A stretch of DNA of 64,000 nucleotides from Thermomonas beijingensis. Its GTDB lineage: Bacteria; Pseudomonadota; Gammaproteobacteria; Xanthomonadales; Xanthomonadaceae. A program made the translations under genes and the position numbers. The stretch spans positions 1 to 64,000 of the forward strand of contig NZ_JAIQDJ010000010.1 of assembly GCF_020034655.1 (NCBI RefSeq). The letters are read 5' to 3'. This document shows, in pieces, positions 1-9,708 of the stretch; the stretch's first letter is position 1, and the number at the start of each line of letters is the position of its first letter. The notes under the pieces are model-generated. The model searched no databases, was not told the origin of the DNA, and saw nothing but the letters and a program-made list of their open reading frames with translations.

Positions 1-899
1 TGCTCGATGCGGAAACCCAGCGAGAACGGCTTGGCCTCCAGATACACGCCGCGGGCGTGCAGCATGGCGAAGGTGTCGCGCGCGCTGTGGCCCAAGGCCA
101 GCACCACGTGGTCGGCGCGGATCTGTTCACCGCTGGCCAGCGCCACGCCGCGCAGGTGGCGGGTACCGGCGGCATCGGTCTCGACCAGCAGGTCGTCGAC
201 GCGCTGGCCGAAGCGGATCTCGCCGCCCAGCGATTCGATGGTGGCGCGCATCTTCTCCACCATCGACACCAGCCGGAAGGTGCCGATGTGCGGCTTGCTG
301 ACGGTGAGGATTTCCTCCGGCGCGCCGGCGGCCACGAATTCGGTGAGCACCTTGCGGCCATAGTGCTGCTTGTCGCTGATCTGGCTGTACAGCTTGCCGT
401 CGGAGAACGTGCCCGCGCCGCCCTCGCCGAACTGCACGTTGGATTCCGGCGTCAGCACCTTGCCGCGCCACAGGCCCCAGGTGTCCTTGGTGCGTTCGCG
501 CACGGCCTTGCCGCGCTCGAGGATGATCGGGCGGAACCCCATCTGCGCCAGTACCAGCCCGGCGAACAACCCGCACGGCCCCATGCCGATCACCAGCGGG
601 CGCAGCGGTAGTTGCGGCGGGGCTTTGGCCACGAAGGCGTACGTGGTATCCGGGGTGGGGTGCAGCTTGCTGTCTGCGTTCTCGCGGGCGCGCTGCAACA
701 GCTCGGCTTGCCGCGGGGTGTCCACATCCAGCGCATAAATCAGCACGATTGCGCCGCGTTTGCGTGCATCGTAGCTGCGCTTGGCGATGCGATAGCCGGT
801 CAATTCGGTTGCCGCGATGCCCAGCCGCGCCACGATCGCCGCACTGAGTGCGGCGTCGGTGTGATCCAGCGGCAATTTGAGGTCGGTGATGCGCAGCAT
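1..899 (-). CDS. FAD-dependent dehydrogenase (COG2509-like), 3' end cut off by window
   Basis: The first 299 codons are visible; the frame stays open to base 1, so the C-terminus lies outside. It starts MLRITDLKLPLDH. Near residues 105-125 it has a glycine-rich dinucleotide-binding motif, VIGMGPCGLFAG, then ERGKAVRERTKDTWGLWRG and FGEGGAGTFSDGKL, typical of the uncharacterised FAD-dependent dehydrogenases of COG2509 that carry a small N-terminal domain. The substrate is unknown. The gene begins 9 bp after the stop of the upstream S9 peptidase on the same strand, so the two are probably co-transcribed. Family identification is from remembered motifs. Confidence 0.85.
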   Translation of the reverse strand, partial: MLRITDLKLPLDHTDAALSAAIVARLGIAATELTGYRIAKRSYDARKRGAIVLIYALDVDTPRQAELLQRARENADSKLHPTPDTTYAFVAKAPPQLPLRPLVIGMGPCGLFAGLVLAQMGFRPIILERGKAVRERTKDTWGLWRGKVLTPESNVQFGEGGAGTFSDGKLYSQISDKQHYGRKVLTEFVAAGAPEEILTVSKPHIGTFRLVSMVEKMRATIESLGGEIRFGQRVDDLLVETDAAGTRHLRGVALASGEQIRADHVVLALGHSARDTFAMLHARGVYLEAKPFSLGFRIE

Positions 900-908
900 G
901 GGCAGGAC

Positions 909-3311
909 TTACTTCAAGGTGCGTTCGAATAATGCGTGGATGCGACGGTATTCGTCATACCAGCTGTCGGGATGGGTGAAGCCATGTCGCTCCAGCGGAT
1001 ACGGCGCAAGTTCCCACTTGTCTTTGCGCAGCTCGATGAGTTTTTGCGTCATCACCACCGAATCACGAAAGAACACATTGTCGTCGATCATGCCGTGCGC
1101 GATCAGCAAATGATCTTGCAGGCCGGCCGCAAATTCGATCGGCGACGAGCGCGTGTACGCTTCGGGGTCGAGCTCGGGCGTGTTGAGGATGTTGGACGTG
1201 TATTCGTGGTTGTACTGCGACCAATCCGCCACCGGGCGCAACGCGGCGCCGGCCTTGAACACACCCGGCGCCTTGAACAACGCCACGTAGGTCATGAACC
1301 CACCGTAGCTGCCGCCGTAGATACCAGCATGGCCACGGTCGCCTTGCTTGGTTTCAACCAACCAATCCAGACCATCCAGATAATCTTCCAGCTCGGGCTT
1401 GCCCATCCAGCGATAGATCGCGGTGCGCCAATCACGGCCATAGCCTTCACTGGCACGGTAATCCAGATCCAGCACGATGTAGCCTTCGTCCACCAGCAGG
1501 TTGTGGAACATCTGTTCGCGGAAATAAGCGGGCCAGCGCTGCGAGGCGTTCTGCAAATACCCGGCACCATGCACGAACATCACGATCGGATATGTCTTGC
1601 CCGGCTCGGGTGTTGGTGGGCCGTAGTACTTGCCCCAGATCGTGCCGGCCCCGTGCTTGCTGGGGATTTGCACATATCGCGGCTGAATCCAGGTACGCGC
1701 TTTGTAGTCCGCCGTGCGGGTATCGGTGAGTGCTTGCGCCGCACCACCGTTGGCATTGACCACCGACAATTGCGGCGGCACATAGGCCGAAGAGTGCCGC
1801 ACCAATAACTTGGTTTGATCGGGTGATAGCGAAAAATCTTCCACGCCATGCAGCGCCGTCACCGCTTGCACGCTGCCGGTTTGCGCAGCCGTTGTGCACA
1901 CCTCGTAGGTAATCGGTGCACTGCGATTGCACAGGAAATAGAAACGCGTACCGTCACGGGAGACCACCACTTGCGAGGTTTCCCAGGGGCCATCGGTGCG
2001 TTGCACGCGTTTGCCACCATCGAGTGTGTAGAGATGCGAGAAGCCGCTTTCTTCGGACAGATACCACAGCGTGTGGTTGTCCGGCATCCAGCCAAATTCG
2101 TTGAAGCCCCAGTTGATCCACGCGTCATCATGCAAGCGATGGCGCGGTTGCAGGGTGGTCTTGGCCAAATCGACGCTGGCGATCCAGCGGTCTTTGTTGT
2201 CGATGGCACGCAACATCACTGCAGCATTGCGGCTATCGCTGGACCATTTCAGGGCGCTGCTATCGCCGGTGATTTGCAGCGGACGATTACCTTTCAGCGC
2301 ATCCTTGCCGGCGGCTTTGCGCAGCGCGGCCAGCGGGTCGTCGTGGATGCCGGGCAACGGATCGACATGCAGTTCAGTCAGCTTGCCACTGGCCAGCTCG
2401 GCCAGCCACAACCGCTGCGGCACTGGCGCATTGCGGCCTACCCGCGTGCGCACATCCTCAAACTCTTCATAGCCCGATTCGGTGACGTATTTGGGCAGCT
2501 TGCCGGCCTGCCCGGCATCGGCACCCTTGGCGGTGGTGACCACCAGCAGCCAGCGCCCGTCGGGGGATAGCGCGGAATCGGCCACCTCCACATCCTTGCC
2601 CAGATACACCGGCGCGGGTGCGCGGGTGGGGTCGGCCTTGCGCATCGCGTCCATCTGCTCGCGGTTGGCCTCGCGACGGGCGCGGTCATCGCGCAGGGTG
2701 TCGATCAAGCGCAGCTGGCGATCCCGCAGATCGTCGGCCTTGGGAGCAGTGCCCGGTGCGTCTTCGGTTTTGAGCTGCGCCGCCACCGCCACGCTGCGCC
2801 CATCCCAGCGATACCACGCTGGCCCCTGCGCCCAGATCAGGCCGCCATCGTGACTCCATTGCAGGCGCGTGGCGGGAGTGGTGTCGCGGGTAAGTTGGGT
2901 CAGCGCACCACTGCGCAGATCGCGCACGAACACATCGCCACTGCGCACAAATGCGCTGTGGTTGCCGTCATCGGCAACCACCATGTTGCCGGCGTCGATA
3001 TTGGCGCGCGCGGCATTGTCCAATTGCACTGGCGCTGCGCCCTCCAGGCCCACCTGCCAAGTATCGCGGTAGGTTTCGCCCTTGTGCTTGAGCAGGAATT
3101 GCGCGGCCTTGCCATCCCAACGCCACCAACCACCTTCCACTTGCGGGCCGATCCAGTCGGGGTCGGCCATGGCTTGGGTCAGGGTGATTTTGCCTGCTGT
3201 AGCGGTGCCCGCCACCTGTGCCACGGTGTTTGCAGGAAGGCTGGCGACGACGATGGTGAGAACGGCAAACCCGAGCGGAGCACAACGCATGGCAAAATCC
3301 GATGCAGACAA
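909..3311 (-). CDS. S9-family prolyl oligopeptidase / dipeptidyl aminopeptidase, exported
   Basis: This 800-residue protein has the DPP4-like layout: an N-terminal hydrophobic leader, a long beta-propeller region, and a C-terminal alpha/beta hydrolase domain. The nucleophile sits in GGSYGG (Ser668), the acid in MIDDN (Asp743/744) and the histidine in ERHGFTH (His776). A methionine eight residues in (start near 3290, MRCAPLGFAVLT) gives a cleaner signal peptide and may be the true start. The predicted role is removal of short peptides from the N-terminus of proline-containing substrates in the periplasm. It is divergent from ycgL and precedes the FAD dehydrogenase by 9 bp. Confidence 0.9.
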   Translation of the reverse strand: MSASDFAMRCAPLGFAVLTIVVASLPANTVAQVAGTATAGKITLTQAMADPDWIGPQVEGGWWRWDGKAAQFLLKHKGETYRDTWQVGLEGAAPVQLDNAARANIDAGNMVVADDGNHSAFVRSGDVFVRDLRSGALTQLTRDTTPATRLQWSHDGGLIWAQGPAWYRWDGRSVAVAAQLKTEDAPGTAPKADDLRDRQLRLIDTLRDDRARREANREQMDAMRKADPTRAPAPVYLGKDVEVADSALSPDGRWLLVVTTAKGADAGQAGKLPKYVTESGYEEFEDVRTRVGRNAPVPQRLWLAELASGKLTELHVDPLPGIHDDPLAALRKAAGKDALKGNRPLQITGDSSALKWSSDSRNAAVMLRAIDNKDRWIASVDLAKTTLQPRHRLHDDAWINWGFNEFGWMPDNHTLWYLSEESGFSHLYTLDGGKRVQRTDGPWETSQVVVSRDGTRFYFLCNRSAPITYEVCTTAAQTGSVQAVTALHGVEDFSLSPDQTKLLVRHSSAYVPPQLSVVNANGGAAQALTDTRTADYKARTWIQPRYVQIPSKHGAGTIWGKYYGPPTPEPGKTYPIVMFVHGAGYLQNASQRWPAYFREQMFHNLLVDEGYIVLDLDYRASEGYGRDWRTAIYRWMGKPELEDYLDGLDWLVETKQGDRGHAGIYGGSYGGFMTYVALFKAPGVFKAGAALRPVADWSQYNHEYTSNILNTPELDPEAYTRSSPIEFAAGLQDHLLIAHGMIDDNVFFRDSVVMTQKLIELRKDKWELAPYPLERHGFTHPDSWYDEYRRIHALFERTLK

Positions 3312-3434
3312 AGGCGGCAGGGTAGCAGCCCGCCAGCATCAAACCTGTGCCCAAAGTCCCGTGCAGGTTCACGAGCGGCGCAGTTTCCCGCACAATCTGT
3401 GGTTGATTCCTCTGGATGCGGCCGCTGCAACGCG

Positions 3435-3704
3435 ATGCTTGCCTTTGTTTACAAGAGCCTGAAGAAGGTTGACACCTATGTCTATCTGGCCAGTCGCGAT
3501 GCATTCGACTGCCTGCCCGAGCCCCTGCGTGCGCAATTGGGTGGCCTGCAGTTTGTGCTGGAAGTGGCGCTGACACCGGAACGCCGGCTGGCGCGGGGGA
3601 ACGTCGAAGTGGTGCGCAACAACTTGGCCGCTCGCGGCTTTCATGTGCAATTTCCGCCCAGCATGGCCGACCCAATGAGCGAGGACTGGGGCACAGATGC
3701 CTGA
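3435..3704 (+). CDS. ycgL: YcgL domain protein
   Basis: This 89-residue protein (MLAFVYKSLKKVDTYVYL...) matches the small gammaproteobacterial YcgL family in length and in the N-terminal YVYKS-type motif. The frame is open far upstream, but the ATG at 3435 gives the standard family start; the longer reading would run into the divergent S9 gene. No biochemical function is established. Its stop overlaps the start of the ankyrin gene by 8 bp, which implies translational coupling. Confidence 0.85.
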   Translation: MLAFVYKSLKKVDTYVYLASRDAFDCLPEPLRAQLGGLQFVLEVALTPERRLARGNVEVVRNNLAARGFHVQFPPSMADPMSEDWGTDA

Positions 3705-6700
3705 GCGTTCACCCTTGGCCGGCGCTTCATTCCTGGTTCTGAGCCTACTACTGCCGGGTTTGTTGCTGGTGGGTGAACACTTTGCCGGTTCGCTGTTGGC
3801 CGGTGCAGGCTGGATCAAACCGAGTGTTGCCGGCGTGCTGGCGTGGTGCGCGCAAACCGCAGCAGCGCTTGGCGTCGCGCTGCTGCGTGGCAGCCGTGGC
3901 AATGCCGGGTTATGGAGCGACAGTGGCCACTTGGCGTTGCGCTGGGGCGGGGCTGCACTCGCCTGCCTGTTGCTGATCGGCGGGCCATTGGCCTTGCTGC
4001 AAAGTGCACCTTCGCTTGGCCACAGCCTGCTGCTCAGCGGCATGGCAGGCCTGTTGCTGATCGGGGTGTGGTGGCAGTGGCCGCAATGGCAACGACTGGA
4101 GGCTTATGGCGACGCCGCCCGGCCCCCTGATGCGCACCCGCCAGCTGCAACGCGTGCAAGTTGGCGCGGGTTGCTGCAAGTCGCCACGCCGATCACCGCG
4201 CTCCTGGCCGGTGGTCTGTGCCTGGCTTGGCCGGAACTGCTGACCGGGCCGGCGCGACTCTTCGCCGGGGCCGCATATGCCTGTCTGGTACCACTGGCGC
4301 ATCTGCTGGTGCAAGCGGGAACCAAGGTGGCTGTACCCCGCGCCGCGACCATCCACCCCCAACTGCACGGCTTGCCGGTGGTGGATATGGCCACGCATGG
4401 GGCCACCGCAGCGCCTGAATTTGAGAGTGAAGTCGCCGACACGGACGATGCCATCGAAATCGTCCTTGAGGACGCTCCCAACCTGCAGCCACCACTGCCA
4501 GCGCCCAACCCTGTGACAACGCTGTTTCCAACTCCCGCCCAATCCGGCATCGCACCGGCACCGGCTGCCGCCGAAATCTCGATGTTGTCGCGGCAATTGC
4601 AACAGGCGGCACGCAATGGCCGGGTGGATCGGGCACTGGCGCTGCTGGCCTCGGGAGCCGACCCGCTGGCACCCGCCGACCCCACGACCCGCGACCGCCG
4701 CAGTTTGGCCGTACTGGCTGCCGTGCTTCCCGATTTGCGCCTGCTGCGTGCGTTGATCGAGCACAAGGTTGACGTGAATGCCTTGCAGGACGGCATCAAT
4801 CCGTTGTTGGCCGCCACCCGGGATAGCTGGCATGGGCGGCCCGAGGCGGTAATGACCTTGCTCGCCAACGGCGCCGACCCGCACATTACCGATACCGACG
4901 GCAATACCCCCCTGCACCACGCCGCACGCAGCTCTGATCCCGGCGTGGCGGCTTTGTTACGTGATGCAGGGGCCAATCTCGATGCCCTCAATCATGAGGG
5001 CATATCGCCCTTGGGAAGTGCCTGCGCCGCCGGCAACTGGCGCTTGGCACGGTTCCTGTTGGAACGTGGCGCGCACGCCGAAATCGACGGCGGCCAGCCC
5101 GCCCTGTTGTCGGCAGCAGCCAGTGACGAAGACGATGCCGCCGGCGTGCAACTGCTGTTGCGGCACAAGGCGCGGGTCAACGCCCGCGATGCACATGGCC
5201 GCAGCGCACTGCATGAAGCGGCCGCTGCCGATCACGCCGAAGTCTGCAGCGCCTTGCTGGAAGCCGGTGCCGAGGTCAATGCCAAGGCCGCCGACGGCCG
5301 CACCCCTTTGCTGGATGCGGTTCGCAACGGCGCCATGCACGCCTTGGAGGTATTGATCGCGGCCGGTGCCGACGTGCATGCCTGCGATGCCAGTGGCAAC
5401 ACCGCCCTGCATTTGGCATGCGCCGCCGAAACCCCGGTGATGGATCTGGTTGCTGATTTGCGTGACCTCGGGTTGGATCCGCACGCACTGGATGCCCACG
5501 GTCGCAGTAGTCTGGACATGGCCGAAGCGACCGGGCGCTGGAACCTGGTGGGCTTGCTCGACCCGCGCCGCGCCCTGCCGGTGGCGCTGACTGACGATGG
5601 CAGTACAACGTCCGATCGCCCACCGCTGTTGCTCCTGCGCGAAGGCCTGTTGGAAAACGCCGCAGCGCAGCGGCTACAAGCATTGGCCGCGCAGCTGGCA
5701 CCGCGCGATTTCGATGCCCTGCTGCTGGATGATGAGGTGGCAGCGGAACCCGCACGCCTGCGCTGGCTGCTACAGCACGGGGCCAATCCCGAGGCACGCC
5801 TTCCCGCCAATACCATGCCGGTACCCGCAGGGTTGCAACAAGGCATTACCGCGATCCCGGTGCTGCAGCTGTTGTTTGCCGCTGGCGCATCGCCGGCCGG
5901 TGCCGGCGGGCTGGCCAGCTTCCTCGCCGCCTGTACCAGTGCCACCCCCACCCATCCAGGCGAAACCTTTGCACTGGAACTTTTGGAGCGCGGCGCTGAT
6001 CCATTCGCCGCTGGGCAGACCGCCTCTGCACCGTTGTTGCATGCGGTGCGCCTGGGTTGGGATGGCTTGCTGCAGCGGTTACTGCTGCTGGGCGTGGATC
6101 CGGAAGTGTGCGACAACCGTGGCATGGCGGCCCTGCACCATGCCGCTACGTTGGGTCGACAGTACGCACTGAAGCTGCTGGTGGCGCATGGTGCAGCCCC
6201 GGATCGGCGCGCTGCCGACGGCCAAACGCCGCTCGGCATCGCCCTGGCCAGCGGTCAACGTGCGTTGCTGGAATGGCTGGATTGGTCCAACTGGCGGCTG
6301 CCACATCGTCGCTTGCAGGCATCCGATCTGCCAGCTGCGGCCATCGCCGGCGACCTGCCTGCGGTGCAGCGGCTGTTAGCGCTGGGCTTTGCCGTCGATG
6401 CGGTGGATGCGCAGGGTTGTACCGCCCTGCTACGCGCGGCCGGTAGCGGGCATCACGAGTTGGTCAGTTACTTGCTCACGCAAGCGGCAAATCCCGATCT
6501 GGCGGCAAGTACCGGGGCCACCCCGCTGTCGGCCGCAGTCAGCAAGCGGCAATTGGCGATCGTGGATTTGCTGTTGCAGGCTGGTTGCAGCACTGAACAC
6601 CGCCTGCCCGGCGACGTCACCGTGCTGATGCTGGCAGCGGCACTGGGCCTGCCTGAAGTGGTGTCCCGGCTACTGCAGGTTGGCGCGGATCTGCATGCAC

Positions 6701-7185
6701 GCGATGCGCAGGGCTACACCCCTCTGCATTGCGCGGCGATGTATGGCTTCACCGAGCGCGACCGCAGCCGTCTGATGGCGCTGCTGGATGCCCTGCTATT
6801 GGCCGGCGCCGATGCTCAGGCCCGCGCCAATAATGGCGCGACGCCACTGCTGCTGTTGCTGGGCGCACGTACCGAACCTGGCACCCCCAGTAACCAAGAC
6901 GTACTGCTGGCGGGTGTAGAGCGCCTGCTGGACGAAGATGCACGCTTGGATATCTGCGATGCGCGTGGGCTGAGTCCCCTGCATCTGGCTGCCATGCATG
7001 GTCTGCAGCGCGTGGCGCAACGATTACTGCACGCCGGAGCAGACCCGCAACTGCGCGACAACGCCGGGCGCACGCCACGGGAAGTGGCGCAACTGCGTGG
7101 CTATGTCGAAATCGCCGCACAGTTGGCACCAACGGCAACCCCGACGACAGGCCCGCTGTCGATGGCGCGGTTCTTGAAGGACTAA
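3697..7185 (+). CDS. Large membrane-anchored ankyrin-repeat protein
   Basis: This is a protein of 1162 residues. Roughly residues 1-215 hold about five hydrophobic segments (for example FLVLSLLLPGLLLVG, LACLLLIGGPLALL, SLLLSGMAGLLLIGVW). After a Pro/Ala-rich linker (about 215-295), the rest is a long series of ankyrin repeats, recognisable by recurring G-x-TPLHxAA and LLxxGADxxxxD patterns. Ankyrin repeats act as protein-binding scaffolds; with the membrane anchor it should present the array at the inner membrane, probably on the cytoplasmic side. It overlaps ycgL by 8 bp. No enzymatic domain is visible. Its partner is unknown. Confidence 0.9.
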   Translation: MPERSPLAGASFLVLSLLLPGLLLVGEHFAGSLLAGAGWIKPSVAGVLAWCAQTAAALGVALLRGSRGNAGLWSDSGHLALRWGGAALACLLLIGGPLALLQSAPSLGHSLLLSGMAGLLLIGVWWQWPQWQRLEAYGDAARPPDAHPPAATRASWRGLLQVATPITALLAGGLCLAWPELLTGPARLFAGAAYACLVPLAHLLVQAGTKVAVPRAATIHPQLHGLPVVDMATHGATAAPEFESEVADTDDAIEIVLEDAPNLQPPLPAPNPVTTLFPTPAQSGIAPAPAAAEISMLSRQLQQAARNGRVDRALALLASGADPLAPADPTTRDRRSLAVLAAVLPDLRLLRALIEHKVDVNALQDGINPLLAATRDSWHGRPEAVMTLLANGADPHITDTDGNTPLHHAARSSDPGVAALLRDAGANLDALNHEGISPLGSACAAGNWRLARFLLERGAHAEIDGGQPALLSAAASDEDDAAGVQLLLRHKARVNARDAHGRSALHEAAAADHAEVCSALLEAGAEVNAKAADGRTPLLDAVRNGAMHALEVLIAAGADVHACDASGNTALHLACAAETPVMDLVADLRDLGLDPHALDAHGRSSLDMAEATGRWNLVGLLDPRRALPVALTDDGSTTSDRPPLLLLREGLLENAAAQRLQALAAQLAPRDFDALLLDDEVAAEPARLRWLLQHGANPEARLPANTMPVPAGLQQGITAIPVLQLLFAAGASPAGAGGLASFLAACTSATPTHPGETFALELLERGADPFAAGQTASAPLLHAVRLGWDGLLQRLLLLGVDPEVCDNRGMAALHHAATLGRQYALKLLVAHGAAPDRRAADGQTPLGIALASGQRALLEWLDWSNWRLPHRRLQASDLPAAAIAGDLPAVQRLLALGFAVDAVDAQGCTALLRAAGSGHHELVSYLLTQAANPDLAASTGATPLSAAVSKRQLAIVDLLLQAGCSTEHRLPGDVTVLMLAAALGLPEVVSRLLQVGADLHARDAQGYTPLHCAAMYGFTERDRSRLMALLDALLLAGADAQARANNGATPLLLLLGARTEPGTPSNQDVLLAGVERLLDEDARLDICDARGLSPLHLAAMHGLQRVAQRLLHAGADPQLRDNAGRTPREVAQLRGYVEIAAQLAPTATPTTGPLSMARFLKD

Positions 7186-7210
7186 GCGCTCGGCACAATC
7201 CAGGCAATGC

Positions 7211-9004
7211 TCACTCAACCTTGACTTGCGCGATAGCAGCCCCGGCATCGGCTTCGAACAGGCTCTCCAGCTCATCACGAGCATCCAGAGTGGCCTGCAA
7301 CAACGCATCTTCATCATCCTGCAACATGCGTTGGGACTCCAACAACGACTCATCCCATTCGCGGAATCGATGCGCGCGGTCATCCGCTTGCTCGCGCGAC
7401 ATCCCCAAGGCCATCAGCACATCGCGGCCCATTTCCAAGCTGCTGCCAAACGTTTCACGCAGCACCTGCGCGCCAAGATCGATCAATTGCCAGGCATGCC
7501 GACGATCACGCGCACGGGCAAATACCTTGGCTTGCGGGTAGTGCTTGCGCACCAGCCGCACCATCCGCAGGCTGGCTTCCACGCCATTGATGGCGACCAC
7601 AAACACCTTGATCCGCGCCGCACCGGCCGAGCGCAGCAGCGCCAAGCGGGTGGGATCGCCATAGTAAATCTGATCGCTGCTCATGCTGCGCGACAAATTG
7701 ACCTGTTCGATATCCGGGTCGATGGCGATATAGGGAATGCCCTGCGCCCGCAACAAGCGCGCCACGATCTGGCCAAACCGGCCGAAGCCCGCCACCAGGA
7801 CCTGCGGGTGGCGATCCGCAGGAATGGTGTCGAACTCGCGTGGCGGTGTCTTGGCGGGTGGCGGCATCAATTTGGACGCAATCATCAACAGCAACGGCGT
7901 CAGCGCCATCGACAAGCCAACAATCGCGATCAAACGATCGCGGGTAGCAGCATCCACCAACTTGGCACGAAACGCTTCGCCAAATACCACAAAGGCAAAT
8001 TCACCACCTAGCGCCAATACCCCCGCCAGCAACCACGCGCCACGCGTATCCAAACGCCCCAAGCTGCGGCCCAGCGCGAACAACAAGCCGGATTTGACCA
8101 TCATCAAGGTGGCTACACCAGCGGCAATCAGCAACGGTTCCGCAAGGATGCGTTGCACATCAATCCCCATTCCCACCGCCATGAAGAACAGCCCCAGCAG
8201 CAGGCCTTCAAACGGCTTGATCTGTGCTTCCAACTCATGCCGGTATTCGGATTCGGCCAGCAACACCCCGGCCAAAAACGCACCCAGACCTGCGCTCAAG
8301 CCAGCCAATTCCATCACCCACGCACTGCCCAGCACCACCAGTAGGGCGGCGCCGGTAAACACTTCCGGCAGATCGGTGCGGGCAATGACGCGGAACAAAT
8401 GCCGCAACAGGTAGCGCCCTCCCACCACCAGTGCTGCGATCAATGACACTGCGCGCAGCACGTCGGTCCATTCCAGGCCGGCACTTTTGGCCTTGCCCAA
8501 CAATGGAATGGCCGCCAATAAAGGAATCGCGGCCAGATCTTGAAACAGCAGAATCGCAAACGCCAACCGGCCATGTTCGGCCGCCAACTCCTTGCGCTCG
8601 GCCAGCAGTTGCAAACCTACCGCAGTGGAAGACAATGCCAAACCCACGCCCACCACCAACGCGGCCTTCCAGGCCAGGCCTGCCAGCAGTGCCAAGCCAC
8701 CCAAGGCCGCTCCACACAGCAACACTTGCAACCCGCCCACCACAAAAATCGGCCGCCGCATCAGCTTCAGTCGCGCCAGCGATAGCTCCAGCCCAATCAC
8801 GAACAGCAACATCACCACACCAATTTCGCTGGCCGCCAACACCCTTGTGGGGTCACGCACCAGTGCCAGTTCATGTGGGCCCAGCAACACGCCGGTGGCC
8901 AGATACGCCAAGATCGCGCCAAAGCCGAACCGCTTGAACAACGGCACCGCCAGCACCGCTGCCAGCAAAAACACCAACGCAAGTTCCAGACCGCCGCTAT
9001 CCAT
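7211..9004 (-). CDS. KefB/KefC-type monovalent cation:proton antiporter (CPA2)
   Basis: This 597-residue protein has an N-terminal Na+/H+-exchanger domain with about 12 membrane helices (residues 1-380, including FVIGLELSLARLKLM and LALSSTAVGLQLLAERKE). It is followed by an RCK-N (TrkA-N) NAD-binding domain with VLVAGFGRFGQIVARLL near residue 410. This architecture is that of glutathione-gated K+ efflux systems KefB/KefC, which acidify the cytoplasm during electrophile stress. I see no partner kefG/kefF flavoprotein beside it, so ligand gating is unproven. It is convergent with the ankyrin gene, with 25 bp between the stops. Confidence 0.9.
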   Translation of the reverse strand: MDSGGLELALVFLLAAVLAVPLFKRFGFGAILAYLATGVLLGPHELALVRDPTRVLAASEIGVVMLLFVIGLELSLARLKLMRRPIFVVGGLQVLLCGAALGGLALLAGLAWKAALVVGVGLALSSTAVGLQLLAERKELAAEHGRLAFAILLFQDLAAIPLLAAIPLLGKAKSAGLEWTDVLRAVSLIAALVVGGRYLLRHLFRVIARTDLPEVFTGAALLVVLGSAWVMELAGLSAGLGAFLAGVLLAESEYRHELEAQIKPFEGLLLGLFFMAVGMGIDVQRILAEPLLIAAGVATLMMVKSGLLFALGRSLGRLDTRGAWLLAGVLALGGEFAFVVFGEAFRAKLVDAATRDRLIAIVGLSMALTPLLLMIASKLMPPPAKTPPREFDTIPADRHPQVLVAGFGRFGQIVARLLRAQGIPYIAIDPDIEQVNLSRSMSSDQIYYGDPTRLALLRSAGAARIKVFVVAINGVEASLRMVRLVRKHYPQAKVFARARDRRHAWQLIDLGAQVLRETFGSSLEMGRDVLMALGMSREQADDRAHRFREWDESLLESQRMLQDDEDALLQATLDARDELESLFEADAGAAIAQVKVE

Positions 9005-9035
9005 TCACATCCAATATCGTTGCGTTGCGCAAAGC

Positions 9036-9707
9036 TTACGGCTTCCTGGATGGAGCCGGCGCGCCGGGTTTGTCGGAAGCCACCGATGTTGCACAACGGC
9101 TGGCTTTGATCTTGGTATTGATGGCATCCAATGCCGCTTGCCGCTCGTGCCGGCTTTGCGCATCGGCATAGCGCAGCTTGAAGTCGGCCTCATCCAGCCG
9201 CCGATACCAAGCGTTGCACAGTTGGTCGGCGGGAATTTCGGTGCAACTGTCTTGCTTCATCTCGCAGGCTTCACCCATTCCCAGTGCGGCGCTGCCGTCG
9301 ATGCCCACCACTTGCAAGGGCGCGCAGCGGGGTTCCGGTGTTGCGGTGTCACCCAGATACGTATCGCCCTTCCAGGTCGTGCATTGATACAAGGCGGGTG
9401 CCGCGGGCAGCGTTGCGGCCTCTGCCGCCGGCGTGCGCTGCGTGCGTGGACCGCCCACCTGCACAAACTCACCATACAGCGGTGGCGGCGTCGGTGGCGC
9501 CTCGGCTTTCGGTTTTGCTGCAGGCACCGGCACGGTTTTCACCTCGCCCACTTTGCGCACTTCCTGCTGCATGCCGGCCGCACACGGCGTGCCGTTTTGC
9601 ATCGACACCGTGCCCTTGGCATCGGTGCATTTGTAAAAAACCGTTTCCTGTGCGTGCACCCGCGCCGCGCATAGCATCAGCAATACGATGAAAATGACTC
9701 GGCCCAT
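9036..9707 (-). CDS. Secreted DUF4124-domain protein (second of a pair)
   Basis: This protein has 223 residues from the ATG at 9707 (MGRVIFIVLLMLCAARVHAQ), a clear Sec signal peptide ending VHA-Q. DUF4124 follows directly: VFYKCTDAKGTVSMQNGTPC. Then comes a Pro/Lys-rich linker and a Cys-containing C-terminal half. A longer start at 9728 would overlap the preceding gene. The ATG lies one base after the stop of the upstream DUF4124 gene, so the two are coupled. DUF4124 proteins are periplasmic and of unknown function. Confidence 0.8.
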   Translation of the reverse strand: MGRVIFIVLLMLCAARVHAQETVFYKCTDAKGTVSMQNGTPCAAGMQQEVRKVGEVKTVPVPAAKPKAEAPPTPPPLYGEFVQVGGPRTQRTPAAEAATLPAAPALYQCTTWKGDTYLGDTATPEPRCAPLQVVGIDGSAALGMGEACEMKQDSCTEIPADQLCNAWYRRLDEADFKLRYADAQSRHERQAALDAINTKIKASRCATSVASDKPGAPAPSRKP

Positions 9708-9708
9708 C

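Noticed and set aside
8592-9674. 360-residue plus-strand open frame
   Set aside because: It is a shadow of the Kef antiporter and DUF4124 genes.
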